From: Caballeronia sp. Lep1P3
GTDB lineage: Bacteria > Pseudomonadota > Gammaproteobacteria > Burkholderiales > Burkholderiaceae
Reading direction: 5' to 3'
Assembly (NCBI RefSeq): GCF_022879595.1
Contig: NZ_CP084266.1
Span: forward strand, 434,001 to 498,000
DNA: 64,000 bases
Shown here: one piece after another, positions 51,632 to 60,473 of the stretch
Layout: each line of letters begins with the position of its first letter
Numbering within the stretch: position 1 is the stretch's first letter
Made by a program: the position numbers and the translations under genes
The notes under the pieces: generated by a model
Told to the model about the DNA's origin: nothing
What the model saw: only the letters and a program-made list of their open reading frames with translations
Database searches by the model: none

Positions 51632-52501
51632 TCAAGCCGACTTCGGCATCTTGGTCGCGCGCACGGCGTCGTCCAGTTCCTGGAAGCTCGGACGATCCGC
51701 GGTGAAAAGCACCTTGCGGCCGAACTCGACGGCGACCGTCGGCGCATAGCCGTTCATCGAGGCGAGCAGCACGGACTTCACGCACTGGAACGGCTTCGCC
51801 TCGGCGGTGCCCTTGGCGTTGAGCAGATCCGCAAGCGGCCCGATGAAGCCATACGCGAGCAGAATGCCGAGGAACGTGCCGACGAGCGCGCCGGCGATCA
51901 TCTCGCCGAGCACGGCGGGCGCGGCGCCGACCGAGCCCATCGTATGCACCACGCCCATCACCGCGGCCACGATGCCGAACGCGGGCAGACCATCGGCCAT
52001 CTTCTGAATCGCATTGGCGGCCACCGCGCTTTCCGCGTGATGCGTCTCCAGTTCTTCGTCCATCAGGTCCTGCAATTCCAGCGCGTTCACGTTGCCCGCC
52101 GACATCATGCGCAAATAATCGACGATGAAGTCGAGCAGATGATGATCGGCCATGACGTGCTCGTACTTCTGAAAGAGCGGGCTTGCTTCGGGCGCATCGA
52201 CGTCTGCTTCGAGCGCCATCATTCCTTCCTTGCGCGCCTTTTGCAGCAACTCGTAGAGCAGCGCGATCAGCGACAGGTATTTCTCTTTGCTATACCCCGC
52301 GTTCTTGAAGATCTTGGGGAACGCCTGAAGCGTTTTCTTGAGCGTCGACACAGGGTTCGACACGACGAATGCGCCGATTGCCGCGCCGAAAATGCACAGC
52401 AATTCGAAAGGCTGAACGAGCGCCGCGAGATGACCGCCGACGCCGATGAAACTCCCGATCACCGAGCCGATGACGAGCACCCATCCAATAACGACAAACA
52501 T
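51632..52501 (-). CDS. motA: Flagellar motor stator protein MotA
   Basis: 289 residues from ATG 52501 with GGAG just upstream. Four membrane helices, two at each end (VIGWVLVIGSVIGSFIGVG; FELLCIFGAAIGAFVVS; FGIVAAVMGVVHTMGS; MIAGALVGTFLGILLAYGFIGPLADLL), and a long cytoplasmic loop with the conserved charged residues that contact FliG (LQKARKEGMMALEADVDAPEAS). It forms the proton channel with MotB. A FliA-type promoter is visible ~100 bases upstream. The gene pair stands apart from other flagellar genes in this window. Confidence 0.96.
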   Translation of the reverse strand: MFVVIGWVLVIGSVIGSFIGVGGHLAALVQPFELLCIFGAAIGAFVVSNPVSTLKKTLQAFPKIFKNAGYSKEKYLSLIALLYELLQKARKEGMMALEADVDAPEASPLFQKYEHVMADHHLLDFIVDYLRMMSAGNVNALELQDLMDEELETHHAESAVAANAIQKMADGLPAFGIVAAVMGVVHTMGSVGAAPAVLGEMIAGALVGTFLGILLAYGFIGPLADLLNAKGTAEAKPFQCVKSVLLASMNGYAPTVAVEFGRKVLFTADRPSFQELDDAVRATKMPKSA

Positions 52502-52603
52502 GATTTCTCCGCAAATGTCCGCGCTTGGCGAGCCTTGCGCGCTCACCGGAAGACGGCGAAACACGCATGGGTCGCAAAGCAGTGTCTGCTTGATGCTGGC
52601 TTT

Positions 52604-52634
52604 TTAACGGCGCGGTACACCGGTAGATTTAGGG
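52604..52634 (-). promoter_or_regulatory. Candidate FliA (sigma-28) promoter for motAB
   Basis: On the minus strand CCCTAAA (52628-52634) is followed after 16 bases by GCCGTTAA (52604-52611). The consensus is TAAA-N15-GCCGATAA, so both boxes match with spacing one base longer than optimal. Predicted start near 52595, giving a ~95-base leader before motA. Confidence 0.62.
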
Positions 52635-52768
52635 TGACGTGCGCAAACATTTGGGAGCGCCACGGCGTGAGGTAAATGTTACTTCGACTTTTGCGCGAGC
52701 CGGTAAGGTGCAGCCGATTACGCGCGAGGTAATGGAGCGCGCGTCGGCGCCTGGACTAATATCGGCGC

Positions 52769-53605
52769 ATGGATACGACACTTGAATGTCTCGAACCGCG
52801 TTCGCATCGCGCGCCGCCCGCCACTGTCGGCATGCTGCTGCGCGAGTGGCGTCAGCGCCGGCGCATGAGTCAGCTCGAACTCGCGTGCATCGCGGACGTC
52901 TCGACGCGGCATCTGAGTTTCATCGAATCGGGACGCTCCATGCCGAGCCGCGACATGTTGATTCGTCTGGCCGGGCAACTCGACGTTCCCCTGCGCGAAC
53001 GAAATGCGCTCTTTCTCGCGGCGGGCTATGCGCCGCTGTATCGCGAGCGGCCACTCGACGATCCCGAACTCCATGCGGCACGCCGCGCCGTCGAACGTGT
53101 GCTGCATGGTCACGATCCTTATCCCGCGCTCGCCGTGGACCGTCACTGGACGATGCTCGCGGCCAACGCCGCGCTGCAACCGCTCGTGGCATCGGCGGAC
53201 GCGTCGCTGCTCGCGCCGCCTGTCAACGTGTTGCGCCTCTCGATGCATCCGAAGGGACTCGCGAACGTCATCGAGAACTGGCACGAATGGCGGGCGCATC
53301 TGCTTGCGCGCGTGCGGCGGCAAGTCGACGTATCGGGCGATGGCACACTCGCCGCGCTTCTCGGCGAGCTGAAGGCGTATCCCGCGCCGCCGCATGCGAG
53401 GAGCGCGCCGCGCAGCGTGCCGGATGCGGTCATCGTGCCGCTCGTCTTGCGCACTGCGCACGGCCCGCTTTCGTTTCTCAGCACGACGACGGTGTTCGGC
53501 ACGCCCGTGGACATCACCGTGTCGGAGCTGGCAATCGAGGCGTTTCTTCCCGCCGACGACTTCACCGCCGATACCTTGCGCGCCCTTGCCACAGCGCGCC
53601 GCTGA
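52769..53605 (+). CDS. XRE-family regulator with MmyB-like ligand-binding domain
   Basis: 278 residues. The N-terminal helix-turn-helix (about 20-75) reads VGMLLREWRQRRRMSQLELACIADVSTRHLSFIESGRSMPSRDMLIRLA. The C-terminal domain (about 105-270: HDPYPALAVDRHWTMLAANAALQPL, NVLRLSMHPKGLANVIENW, LRTAHGPLSFLSTTTVFGTPVDITVSELAIEAFLP) is the MmyB-like PAS-related ligand-binding domain, in which fatty-acid or other hydrophobic ligands have been proposed. Targets are unknown; the divergent motAB and the small gene at 53725 are neighbours. Confidence 0.9.
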   Translation: MDTTLECLEPRSHRAPPATVGMLLREWRQRRRMSQLELACIADVSTRHLSFIESGRSMPSRDMLIRLAGQLDVPLRERNALFLAAGYAPLYRERPLDDPELHAARRAVERVLHGHDPYPALAVDRHWTMLAANAALQPLVASADASLLAPPVNVLRLSMHPKGLANVIENWHEWRAHLLARVRRQVDVSGDGTLAALLGELKAYPAPPHARSAPRSVPDAVIVPLVLRTAHGPLSFLSTTTVFGTPVDITVSELAIEAFLPADDFTADTLRALATARR

Positions 53606-53724
53606 CGCCGGTTGCTTACGGAATGGAACCTGCTTCCGATGTGCGAATCAATGTGGAGGAGGTAGGGTGCGTGCATTTTGCATGCACCCTTCACAGCTTG
53701 TTCAACCAACGCGGAAAGGCAGCC

Positions 53725-53997
53725 ATGATTCAGACATTCGAACAGGTGATCGGCGGTGAGCGGATGCAGTTCTGCGCGAGCATCGCGGAAGGCGGCGGGC
53801 CGCAGCGGGTCATCATCAGCAAGGCCGATTCGGCGGAATCGCTGGTGATCGTGGAGGCCGACGGCATCATCGGCACGATTCGCGCCGAAGTGGAGGCGCC
53901 CGACACGTTCGTTGCGGACGCGGTGCGCAAGGCACAGCAGGAAGCGCTCATCGAGCGCGCGCTGGAAACGGGCGCCGTGCAGACGACGACGCTCTGA
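53725..53997 (+). CDS. Small hypothetical protein
   Basis: 90 residues from ATG 53725 with GGAAAGG nine bases upstream. The sequence is acidic and mixed alpha/beta (QRVIISKADSAESLVIVEADGIIGTIRAEVEAPDTFVADAVRKAQQEALIERAL) with no signal peptide or membrane helix. I do not recognise the family. It lies 119 bases after the XRE regulator on the same strand. Confidence 0.6.
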   Translation: MIQTFEQVIGGERMQFCASIAEGGGPQRVIISKADSAESLVIVEADGIIGTIRAEVEAPDTFVADAVRKAQQEALIERALETGAVQTTTL

Positions 53998-54074
53998 TTC
54001 GATTTGCGTTCTGTATGCAAGATGCCCGCGCTGGCGTGACCGCCTCGCGGGCACTGCTTCATGGCCGCGCCGTG

Positions 54075-54254
54075 TTACATGCGCGGCTCGCCGTTCTTCG
54101 GATCGGCGGGGATCATCGGCGTAGCGGAGTCCGGGCCGTCGGGCATGTCGGGATCGTCGGGGTTCGGAGCGGCGTCGGGATCAAGGAGCTTGTCTGGGTC
54201 CGGTTCGACGGTTTCCACGGTTTCTTCGGGGGAGCGAGGCATGATCGTCGACAT
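54075..54254 (-). CDS. Small acidic Asp/Pro-rich protein
   Basis: 59 residues from ATG 54254, with AGGAGAA 10-16 bases upstream. The sequence is built of Pro-Asp units: EETVETVEPDPDKLLDPDAAP, then NPDDPDMPDGPDS, ending DPKNGEPRM. About one third of residues are Asp, Glu or Pro; there is no hydrophobic segment. It is predicted to be disordered and may bind cations or a basic partner, but nothing is recognised. The stop is TAA (54075-54077). It follows the MFS transporter gene by 58 bases on the same strand. Confidence 0.6.
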   Translation of the reverse strand: MSTIMPRSPEETVETVEPDPDKLLDPDAAPNPDDPDMPDGPDSATPMIPADPKNGEPRM

Positions 54255-54312
54255 GATGAATGGTTCTCCTGTATGCGCTTGCCGTGATCGCGCAACGGCC
54301 GTTCCCGGTTCG

Positions 54313-55740
54313 TCATTCCATCGCGCGGCGCGGATGTCTCGCCTGCGCCTCGTCGCGATGTTCCGGTTTCACGAAATGCGCGATGATCGCCGCGCACGCC
54401 AGCATCGCGACCGAAACACCCGCCGACGCGCGCACCGCATCGACGATTTGCGCCGATGCCGCCGCGCTTTCCCCATGACCTGCTAGCGCGCCGAACGCCG
54501 CGACGCCGATCGCGCCCGCTGCCTGCCGCGCGGTATTGAGCACCGCCGAGGCCGTGCCCGCGCGTTCCTGGCCGACCGTGCCGAGCAACGCGCTCGTCAT
54601 CGCGGGAACGGCCACGCCCATGCCCAAAGGGATCAGCAGGAACGGCAGAAGCAGCGCGAAGGTGGACGTGTGCGCATCGACGAAAACGAGCGCGGCAAAA
54701 CCGGCGGCATCGACGAGCGCGCCCGCCATCATCGGCACTCGAGCGCCGAAGCGCGCCACGATCGGCCCGCTCGCGAGATTCGAAAGGAGAAAGCCGCCCG
54801 TCAGCGGAAGGAATGCGAGCCCAGTCTGGAACGGCGTATGCCCGAGCACGCGCTGCAAATACAGACTCAACAGGAACACCATTCCATAGTAGGTGAAATT
54901 CACGCCGATTCCGAACAGCACGGCGGCGCTGAAGGTGCGGTGCGCGAACAGCGAGCGCGGCAGCATCGGCGCGCGGCATTTTCGTTCGAAAGCGACAAAC
55001 GCGCTCGCCGTCGCCAGCGCGACGATCAGTCCGGCGAGCACGAGCGGATGGAACGGGCCGAGCGGCCGCATCTCGATGACCGCGCCGACGAACGTGGCGA
55101 GCGCGAGAATCGCGAGCGCCTGTCCGATCAGATCGATGCCGCCACGCCGTTGCGACGGCGTCGCGCGCACCCACGCGAAGGTCGCGGCGATGCCCGCGCC
55201 GCAAATCGGCAAGTTGACCCAGAAGATGCTGCGCCAGCCGAAGGCCGCGATCAGCGCGCCGCCGACGACCGGCCCCGCCGCAATCGACACCGCGCCCGCC
55301 GCCGTCCACGCGCCGACCGCGCGCGCCCGCACGCGCGGGTCGTGGCCGCAGGCGGCGTTTAGCAGCGCGAGCGAGTTCGGCAGCATGGCCGCCGCGCCGA
55401 CGCCCTGGCAGGCGCGCGCCGCGATCAGTTGCGCGGCGTCGCGGGAAAAGGCGCACGCCAGCGACGCGATCGCGAAGAGCGCGAGGCCGCCCGCGAAGAG
55501 ACGCCGCGCGCCGAAGCGGTCGCCGAGCGCGCCGGCCGAGAGCATGAGCGCGGCGAACGCGAGCGCGTAGCTGTCCACGATCCATTGCAGGCTCGCGACG
55601 CTTGCGCCGAAATCATGGCCGATGCTCGCCAGCGCCACGTTGACGATCGACACGTCCAGTTGCGAGACGACGAAGCCGACGCTCGTCGCGGCAACGACCA
55701 GCATTCGACGCAGGGAAAGGTTCGAGTTCATGCCGCCCAT
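54313..55740 (-). CDS. MFS drug:H+ antiporter, DHA2 (EmrB/QacA) type
   Basis: 475 residues with fourteen predicted membrane helices. Motifs: LDVSIVNVALASIGHDFG (motif D1 in helix 1), LSAGALGDRFGARRLFAGG (motif A), ACQGVGAAAMLPNSLALL and GPVVGGALIAAFGWRSIFWVNLP (motif C, antiporter). This class exports lipophilic drugs, dyes or host compounds. No EmrA-type adaptor is adjacent, so it works alone. Start at 55740; ATG at 55731 (MNSNLS) is an alternative with GGGCGGC in front. The reaction partner is unknown. Confidence 0.9.
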   Translation of the reverse strand: MGGMNSNLSLRRMLVVAATSVGFVVSQLDVSIVNVALASIGHDFGASVASLQWIVDSYALAFAALMLSAGALGDRFGARRLFAGGLALFAIASLACAFSRDAAQLIAARACQGVGAAAMLPNSLALLNAACGHDPRVRARAVGAWTAAGAVSIAAGPVVGGALIAAFGWRSIFWVNLPICGAGIAATFAWVRATPSQRRGGIDLIGQALAILALATFVGAVIEMRPLGPFHPLVLAGLIVALATASAFVAFERKCRAPMLPRSLFAHRTFSAAVLFGIGVNFTYYGMVFLLSLYLQRVLGHTPFQTGLAFLPLTGGFLLSNLASGPIVARFGARVPMMAGALVDAAGFAALVFVDAHTSTFALLLPFLLIPLGMGVAVPAMTSALLGTVGQERAGTASAVLNTARQAAGAIGVAAFGALAGHGESAAASAQIVDAVRASAGVSVAMLACAAIIAHFVKPEHRDEAQARHPRRAME

Positions 55741-55839
55741 CGTAGGCGCGGCGTCGGCGGGATGTTTCGGCGTCGGCTGAAATGAAAATGGCGCACCGTC
55801 GAAGGCGCGCCATTGCAGCGAGGTTTGAAACGCGTGCCG

Positions 55840-57141
55840 TCAGCGCGCGGACGGCGCGTCCTTGATGAAGAGCGTCGTCAGCGCGCCCACGACGCACAGC
55901 GCCGCGACATAGAGCGCGGGCGCGGTCGGGTTCGATTTCATCATCAGCGAGACGACGATGGGTGTAAGTCCGCCGAACACGGCATACGCGACGTTGTACG
56001 AAAACGAGATGCCCGAGAAGCGCACGGCGGGCGGGAACGACTTGACCATCACGAACGGAATCGCGCCGATCACGCCGACCGTGAAGCCCGTGAACGCGTA
56101 CCACGGCAACAGCACGGACGCATCGGCGGCCACTTGCTGGAAGAGCGCGTAGTACGAAACCGCCAGCGCGATGCCGCCGACGAAGATCGTCCGGCCCGCG
56201 CCGAAGCGCCCGGCAATCGCGCCCGCCGTCACGCAGCCGATGGTCAGCGCGAGCGTCGCGGCGCAGTTGGCGAGGAGGACCGTCGCGGGCGCAATGTGGA
56301 ACTGCTTCTGCAGGAGCGTGGGCGTCATCAGAATCACGACGACGATCGCCGCCGACAGCATCCACGTCAGCAGCATCGACACGACGACCGCACGGCCGTG
56401 GTCGCGCAGCACGGCCTTGAGCGGAATCTCGGCTGCGAGCGATTTGCGCTTCTGCAGCTCGGCGAACACCGGCGTCTCGTGCAGCCAGCGGCGCAGATAG
56501 ACGGAGCACAGCCCGAACACGCCGCCGAGCAGGAACGGCAGACGCCAGCCGAAACCGGCGACATCGGCGGTAGTCAAGGTCTTGTTGATGAACGTCGCGA
56601 CGAGCGAGCCCAGCAGGATGCCCGCCGTCAGCCCGGCCGTGAGCGTGCCGCACGCATAGCCGACGTGACGCGCCGGGACGTGCTCGGACACGAACACCCA
56701 CGCGCCCGGCACTTCGCCGCCGACGGCCGCGCCCTGCATCACGCGAAAGACGAGCAGCAGCACCGGCGCCATCAGGCCGATGGACGCATACGTGGGTAGA
56801 AGGCCCATCAGGAGCGTCGGCACGGACATCAGCAGCACGGAGAGCGTGAACATGCGCTTGCGCCCGAGCAGGTCGCCGAAGTGCGCCATCACGATGCCGC
56901 CGAGCGGCCGCGCGAGATAGCCCGCCGCGAAGATGCCGAAGGTCTGTAATTGCCGCAGCCATTCGGGAATGGCCGCCGGAAAGAACAACTGGCCGATGAC
57001 CGGCGCGAAGAACACGAAGATGATGAAGTCGTAGAACTCGAGCGCGCCGCCGAGGGCAGCGAGCGTGAGCGTCTTGTAGTCGCCGCGCGTGAGGGCGCGG
57101 CCGGCGGCGTGCGATGCGCCGTTCAGAGGTGTTGCCTGCAT
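55840..57141 (-). CDS. MFS transporter, metabolite:H+ symporter (MHS) family
   Basis: 433 residues from ATG 57141; the open frame extends upstream but that part is low-complexity. The MHS pattern is clear: GGALEFYDFIIFVFFAPVIGQLFFP (helix 1), AGYLARPLGGIVMAHFGDLLGRKRMF (motif A), FRVMQGAAVGGEVPGAWVFVSEHV and GFGWRLPFLLGG. Members import organic acids, betaines and amino acid derivatives. Its nearness to the hydroxyproline catabolic genes (1.3 kb to the right, same orientation as the deaminase) makes uptake of hydroxyproline or a related compound possible but unproven. Confidence 0.9.
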   Translation of the reverse strand: MQATPLNGASHAAGRALTRGDYKTLTLAALGGALEFYDFIIFVFFAPVIGQLFFPAAIPEWLRQLQTFGIFAAGYLARPLGGIVMAHFGDLLGRKRMFTLSVLLMSVPTLLMGLLPTYASIGLMAPVLLLVFRVMQGAAVGGEVPGAWVFVSEHVPARHVGYACGTLTAGLTAGILLGSLVATFINKTLTTADVAGFGWRLPFLLGGVFGLCSVYLRRWLHETPVFAELQKRKSLAAEIPLKAVLRDHGRAVVVSMLLTWMLSAAIVVVILMTPTLLQKQFHIAPATVLLANCAATLALTIGCVTAGAIAGRFGAGRTIFVGGIALAVSYYALFQQVAADASVLLPWYAFTGFTVGVIGAIPFVMVKSFPPAVRFSGISFSYNVAYAVFGGLTPIVVSLMMKSNPTAPALYVAALCVVGALTTLFIKDAPSAR

Positions 57142-57625
57142 CGAAAAAGGACCCGTAATGAGAGAAGCCACGCGCGGCGAAAAGCGGCGCATGGGACGAA
57201 GCGATGCCCTGCGGGATGTCAGGCGCGCGGGTGAGCGCGTCAGGGAGCGACTCGGGCGCGGTTCGAAGCCGGCGTGAGTCGACCGCGCGGCGCACGGCGG
57301 TGCAACGCCGCGTCGCTGCTTGCTCTCACGGCGTCTCGGTAAAACGGCGAAAGCGGGGACTTTTCGGCGGATTTGCGCCGAAGGCGGCATGTTACAGGAT
57401 GTAAGCCGCTGCTACACGAAATATGACGATTGCTGTCGCGCGAGCGCGCCGCCATCGCGAACAAGTGATTACATGCGTTGACACTTTCGGACGAGTCCGA
57501 TGGGAAAGGAATGGCGCGCTGACCAGAATGCCGCCTGTTTCCCGTCTCTTTTTGTAACGAGACGCCCGGGACGGTGCCGCTCGACGCGGCATCGCCCATG
57601 TTCCTTGGACCCATCAGGCTTCACT
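57142..57625 (+). promoter_or_regulatory. Intergenic region before the OmpR-type regulator
   Basis: About 480 bases between divergent genes, with no supported gene. TTGACA at 57478-57483 lacks a matching -10 box. A perfect 6+6 palindrome TCGGAC-GA-GTCCGA lies at 57487-57500. Promoters for both divergent genes must lie here. Confidence 0.4.
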
Positions 57626-58369
57626 ATGCGCGTCGCCGTTTTGCAAACCGACTCAAGTTACAGAAATCTCATCAGCGACGTCGTGAAACGACTCGGTCAC
57701 ACCTGCGTGACGTTCGGCGACGGTCTCCTGCTGTCGAAGGCGCTGTCGCGCTCGACGGTCGATCTCCTGATCCTCGACTGGAATTCGTCCGGACTGTGCG
57801 GACTGGATCTGCTCAAATCCGTGCGTTCGAGTTTCGGCGAGCGCGTGCCGGTCCTGTTCGCCTCGCCGGATGGCGCCGAGCACAACGTCGTCTGCGCGCT
57901 GACCGCGGGCGCGGACGATTACGTGGTCTATCCCATCCGGCCGGGCGAATTCGGCGCGCGCATCGAGGCGCTTTTGCGCCGCGCGTATCCGGCCACGTCG
58001 AGCGCTTGCCTCGAAATCGGCCCGTATCGTTTCGACTCGCGCCAGCAGACCGTCACGGTGCGCGGGCGTCCGGTGCAACTGAGCGGCACGCAGTTCCGGC
58101 TCGCACAGCTCTTCTTCTCGAATATCGGCCGCGTGCTGTCGCGCGATCATATTTTCGCGATGGTCTGGGGCCGCGAGTTCCGCGAAACCACGCGCACCAT
58201 CGATAGCCATGTGTCGCGTCTGCGGCTCGCGCTGGAAATCGAGCCGGTCAATCACTTCCGCCTGCAGCCGGTGTACAAGAGCGGCTACCGCCTGCTTCAT
58301 CTGTACGACGACGGCGAGGATTCCGGCGACGAGCGCGTCGATTCCGAACACGCGCGTATCGCGGCGTAA
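57626..58369 (+). CDS. OmpR-type DNA-binding regulator with a degenerate receiver domain
   Basis: 247 residues from ATG 57626. The receiver retains Asp51 (LLILDWNSS) and Ser80, but the acidic pocket is reduced to T8-D9 (VLQTDSS instead of DD/ED), and the invariant Lys is replaced by Tyr102 ([13 protein letters not shown] instead of DDYLxKPF). The winged-helix output domain is intact: [33 protein letters not shown] and [16 protein letters not shown]...[10 protein letters not shown]. Loss of the Lys suggests phosphorylation-independent control. No kinase gene is adjacent. The targets are unknown. Confidence 0.88.
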   Translation: MRVAVLQTDSSYRNLISDVVKRLGHTCVTFGDGLLLSKALSRSTVDLLILDWNSSGLCGLDLLKSVRSSFGERVPVLFASPDGAEHNVVCALTAGADDYVVYPIRPGEFGARIEALLRRAYPATSSACLEIGPYRFDSRQQTVTVRGRPVQLSGTQFRLAQLFFSNIGRVLSRDHIFAMVWGREFRETTRTIDSHVSRLRLALEIEPVNHFRLQPVYKSGYRLLHLYDDGEDSGDERVDSEHARIAA

Positions 58370-58391
58370 GTCTTCGGGCCGCACAAATGAA

Positions 58392-58418
58392 AATGCCGTC
58401 GAAAGACGGCATTTTTTT
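58392..58418. terminator. Bidirectional terminator between convergent genes
   Basis: AATGCCGTC-GAAA-GACGGCATT (58392-58413): a 9-bp stem with a stable GAAA tetraloop followed by seven T residues (58412-58418). AAAATG before the stem gives a short T-run on the minus strand, so it can end both the OmpR-type gene and the deaminase gene. Confidence 0.93.
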
Positions 58419-58433
58419 CGATGCTTCGGCGCT

Positions 58434-59339
58434 TCAAAACGCGGGCAACTCGGGCCGCGTCTCGATGCTGCGGCGAATCAGCGCCTCGATTTCGCGGCGC
58501 TCGTCGCCGGCAAGCGGCAAGCGCGGCGGGCGCACCGGCTCCGTGCCGAGTCCGACGATCGCCTCGGCGAGCTTGATGTTCTGCACGAGCTTGTGCGAGA
58601 CATCGAGCGCGAGCAGCGGCGCGAACCAGCGATAGATCGTGCGCGCTTCCTCGATGCGTCCCGCGCGCAGCAGCCGGTAGATCGCCACGGTCTCGCGCGG
58701 AAACGCGCACACGAGCCCGGCCACCCAGCCGTGCGCGCCCATCAGCATGGCTTCCATCGCGAGATTGTCGACGCCGCAAAAGAGCGCGTAACGCTCGCCG
58801 ACCTCGTTGACGAGATCGGTGATGCGCCGCACGTCGCCACTCGATTCCTTGATTGCCGCGAACTTCGCGTCCTCGGCCAGTTCCGCGAACATTCTCGGCG
58901 TGACGTCGACGCCGTAGGCAAGCGGATTGTTGTAGACCATCAGCGGCAGCGGACTCGCGTCGGCGACCATGCGGAAGTGGTTGAGCGTCTCGCGCCGGTC
59001 GGAGAGATAACGCAGCCCCGGCAGCACCATATAGCCCGACGCGCCGTGATTGGCCGCGCGCTCCGCCTGCCGGCAGCCGTCGAGCGTGCTGTTTTCGGCG
59101 ATGGTCAAGAGCACCGGCACCCGCGCGCGCGCCGCATCGACGGCGATGTCGAGCACGTCGAGCTTTTCGTCGAGCGAGAGCGTCGAGGCTTCTCCGAGCG
59201 ATCCGCACGCGATGATGCCGTCCACGCCCGCATCGATCTGCGCTTCGATGTTCTTCTTCGTCCACGCGCGGTCTATGCTGAAATCGGCGTTGAACTTGGT
59301 GGTGACGGCGGGCATCACGCCTTCCCAGATATGCGCCAC
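58434..59339 (-). CDS. DHDPS-family 1-pyrroline-4-hydroxy-2-carboxylate deaminase
   Basis: 301 residues from GTG 59339, preceded by GGAGAA. A class I aldolase fold of the dihydrodipicolinate synthase family: [44 protein letters not shown] (Tyr) and [13 protein letters not shown] (Schiff-base Lys). In hydroxyproline operons this enzyme deaminates and dehydrates 1-pyrroline-4-hydroxy-2-carboxylate to alpha-ketoglutarate semialdehyde. The identification rests on the adjacent epimerase and dehydrogenase genes; the family also includes other aldolases. Confidence 0.87.
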   Translation of the reverse strand: MAHIWEGVMPAVTTKFNADFSIDRAWTKKNIEAQIDAGVDGIIACGSLGEASTLSLDEKLDVLDIAVDAARARVPVLLTIAENSTLDGCRQAERAANHGASGYMVLPGLRYLSDRRETLNHFRMVADASPLPLMVYNNPLAYGVDVTPRMFAELAEDAKFAAIKESSGDVRRITDLVNEVGERYALFCGVDNLAMEAMLMGAHGWVAGLVCAFPRETVAIYRLLRAGRIEEARTIYRWFAPLLALDVSHKLVQNIKLAEAIVGLGTEPVRPPRLPLAGDERREIEALIRRSIETRPELPAF

Positions 59340-59421
59340 GGCGGTTCTCCAAAAGTGATTGAACGGACCGAGTGTAGGCAGCGCAAATGCGCGCGTCTTG
59401 CGCGTTTCGCGCGTGACCGAC

Positions 59422-59456
59422 GCCGATTTCGGCATAGCCCCGTTATGCCGATTTCG
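59422..59456. promoter_or_regulatory. Direct and inverted repeats in the divergent hydroxyproline promoter
   Basis: GCCGATTTCG occurs as a direct repeat at 59422-59431 and 59447-59456, spaced 25 bp. Between and overlapping lies the inverted repeat CGGCATA-N7-TATGCCG (59430-59450). It lies in the 177-bp gap between the divergent deaminase and epimerase genes, a plausible site for the AraC-family regulator at 63238. Confidence 0.58.
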
Positions 59457-59516
59457 TCATCAAAACCGCCTAGCCGCGCCAAGACGCCCGCCGCGCGCAT
59501 TTCTAGGATAGGCGGC

Positions 59517-60473
59517 ATGAAAACCATCGACATCATCGACTCGCACACGGGCGGCGAACCGACGCGCCTCGTCGTCGCGGGCGGGCCGGAACTGGGCGGC
59601 GGCACGCTCGCGCAACGGCGCGACGCGTTCCGCACGCATTTCGACGACTGGCGGCGCGCCATCGTGACGGAGCCGCGCGGCTCGGACGTGATGGTAGGCG
59701 CGTTGCTCTGCGCGCCCGACGATCCTGCGGCGGCCGCAGGCGTCATCTTCTTCAATAACGTGGGCTACCTCGGCATGTGCGGGCACGGCACCATCGGGCT
59801 CGTCGCGTCGCTTGCGCATGCGGGCAGGATCGCGCCGGGGCGGCACAGGATCGATACGCCGGTCGGCCCCGTCGATGCGACGCTCAATGCGAACGGCAGC
59901 GTCAGCGTGCGCAACGTGCCGGCGTACCGGCATCGGCGCGGCGTCAGCGTGGACGTGCCGGGGCACGGCGCGCTGAAGGGCGACGTCGCGTGGGGCGGCA
60001 ACTGGTTCTTCCTCGTGGCCGAAACGGAGCATCGACGCGAGCTGACGCCCGCGCGCATCGGCGAGCTGACGGTGTTCTGCGACGCCATCCGCGACGCGCT
60101 GCACGCACAGGGCGTCACGGGCGCGGACGGCGCGTACATCGACCATATCGAGCTGTTCGCCGATTCGCCGCGCGCGGGCATCGACAGCCGCAACTTCGTG
60201 CTCTGTCCCGGCAGCGCCTACGACCGCTCGCCGTGCGGCACCGGCACGAGCGCGAAGCTCGCGTGCCTCGCCGCCGACGGCCTTCTCGCGCCCGGCGCGG
60301 CGTGGCGGCAGGAAAGCATCATCGGCAGCGTGTTCGACGCGGCTTACGCGATGGACGGCGACCGGCTGATCCCGACCATCACCGGCTACGCGCATGTGAT
60401 GGGCGAAGGGCGGCTCGTCATCGACGAACGCGATCCGTTCGCGTGGGGGATAGAACCCGGCGAACCTGCATGA
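59517..60473 (+). CDS. 4-hydroxyproline 2-epimerase
   Basis: 318 residues from ATG 59517. It has the proline racemase fold with both active-site cysteines: MCGHGTIG (first Cys, about residue 88) and [14 protein letters not shown] (second Cys, about 236). Conserved [13 protein letters not shown] at the start and [11 protein letters not shown] are typical. With two Cys it is a true epimerase rather than the Thr-containing trans-3-hydroxyproline dehydratase. It converts trans-4-hydroxy-L-proline to cis-4-hydroxy-D-proline. ATGA overlap with the next gene. Confidence 0.93.
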   Translation: MKTIDIIDSHTGGEPTRLVVAGGPELGGGTLAQRRDAFRTHFDDWRRAIVTEPRGSDVMVGALLCAPDDPAAAAGVIFFNNVGYLGMCGHGTIGLVASLAHAGRIAPGRHRIDTPVGPVDATLNANGSVSVRNVPAYRHRRGVSVDVPGHGALKGDVAWGGNWFFLVAETEHRRELTPARIGELTVFCDAIRDALHAQGVTGADGAYIDHIELFADSPRAGIDSRNFVLCPGSAYDRSPCGTGTSAKLACLAADGLLAPGAAWRQESIIGSVFDAAYAMDGDRLIPTITGYAHVMGEGRLVIDERDPFAWGIEPGEPA

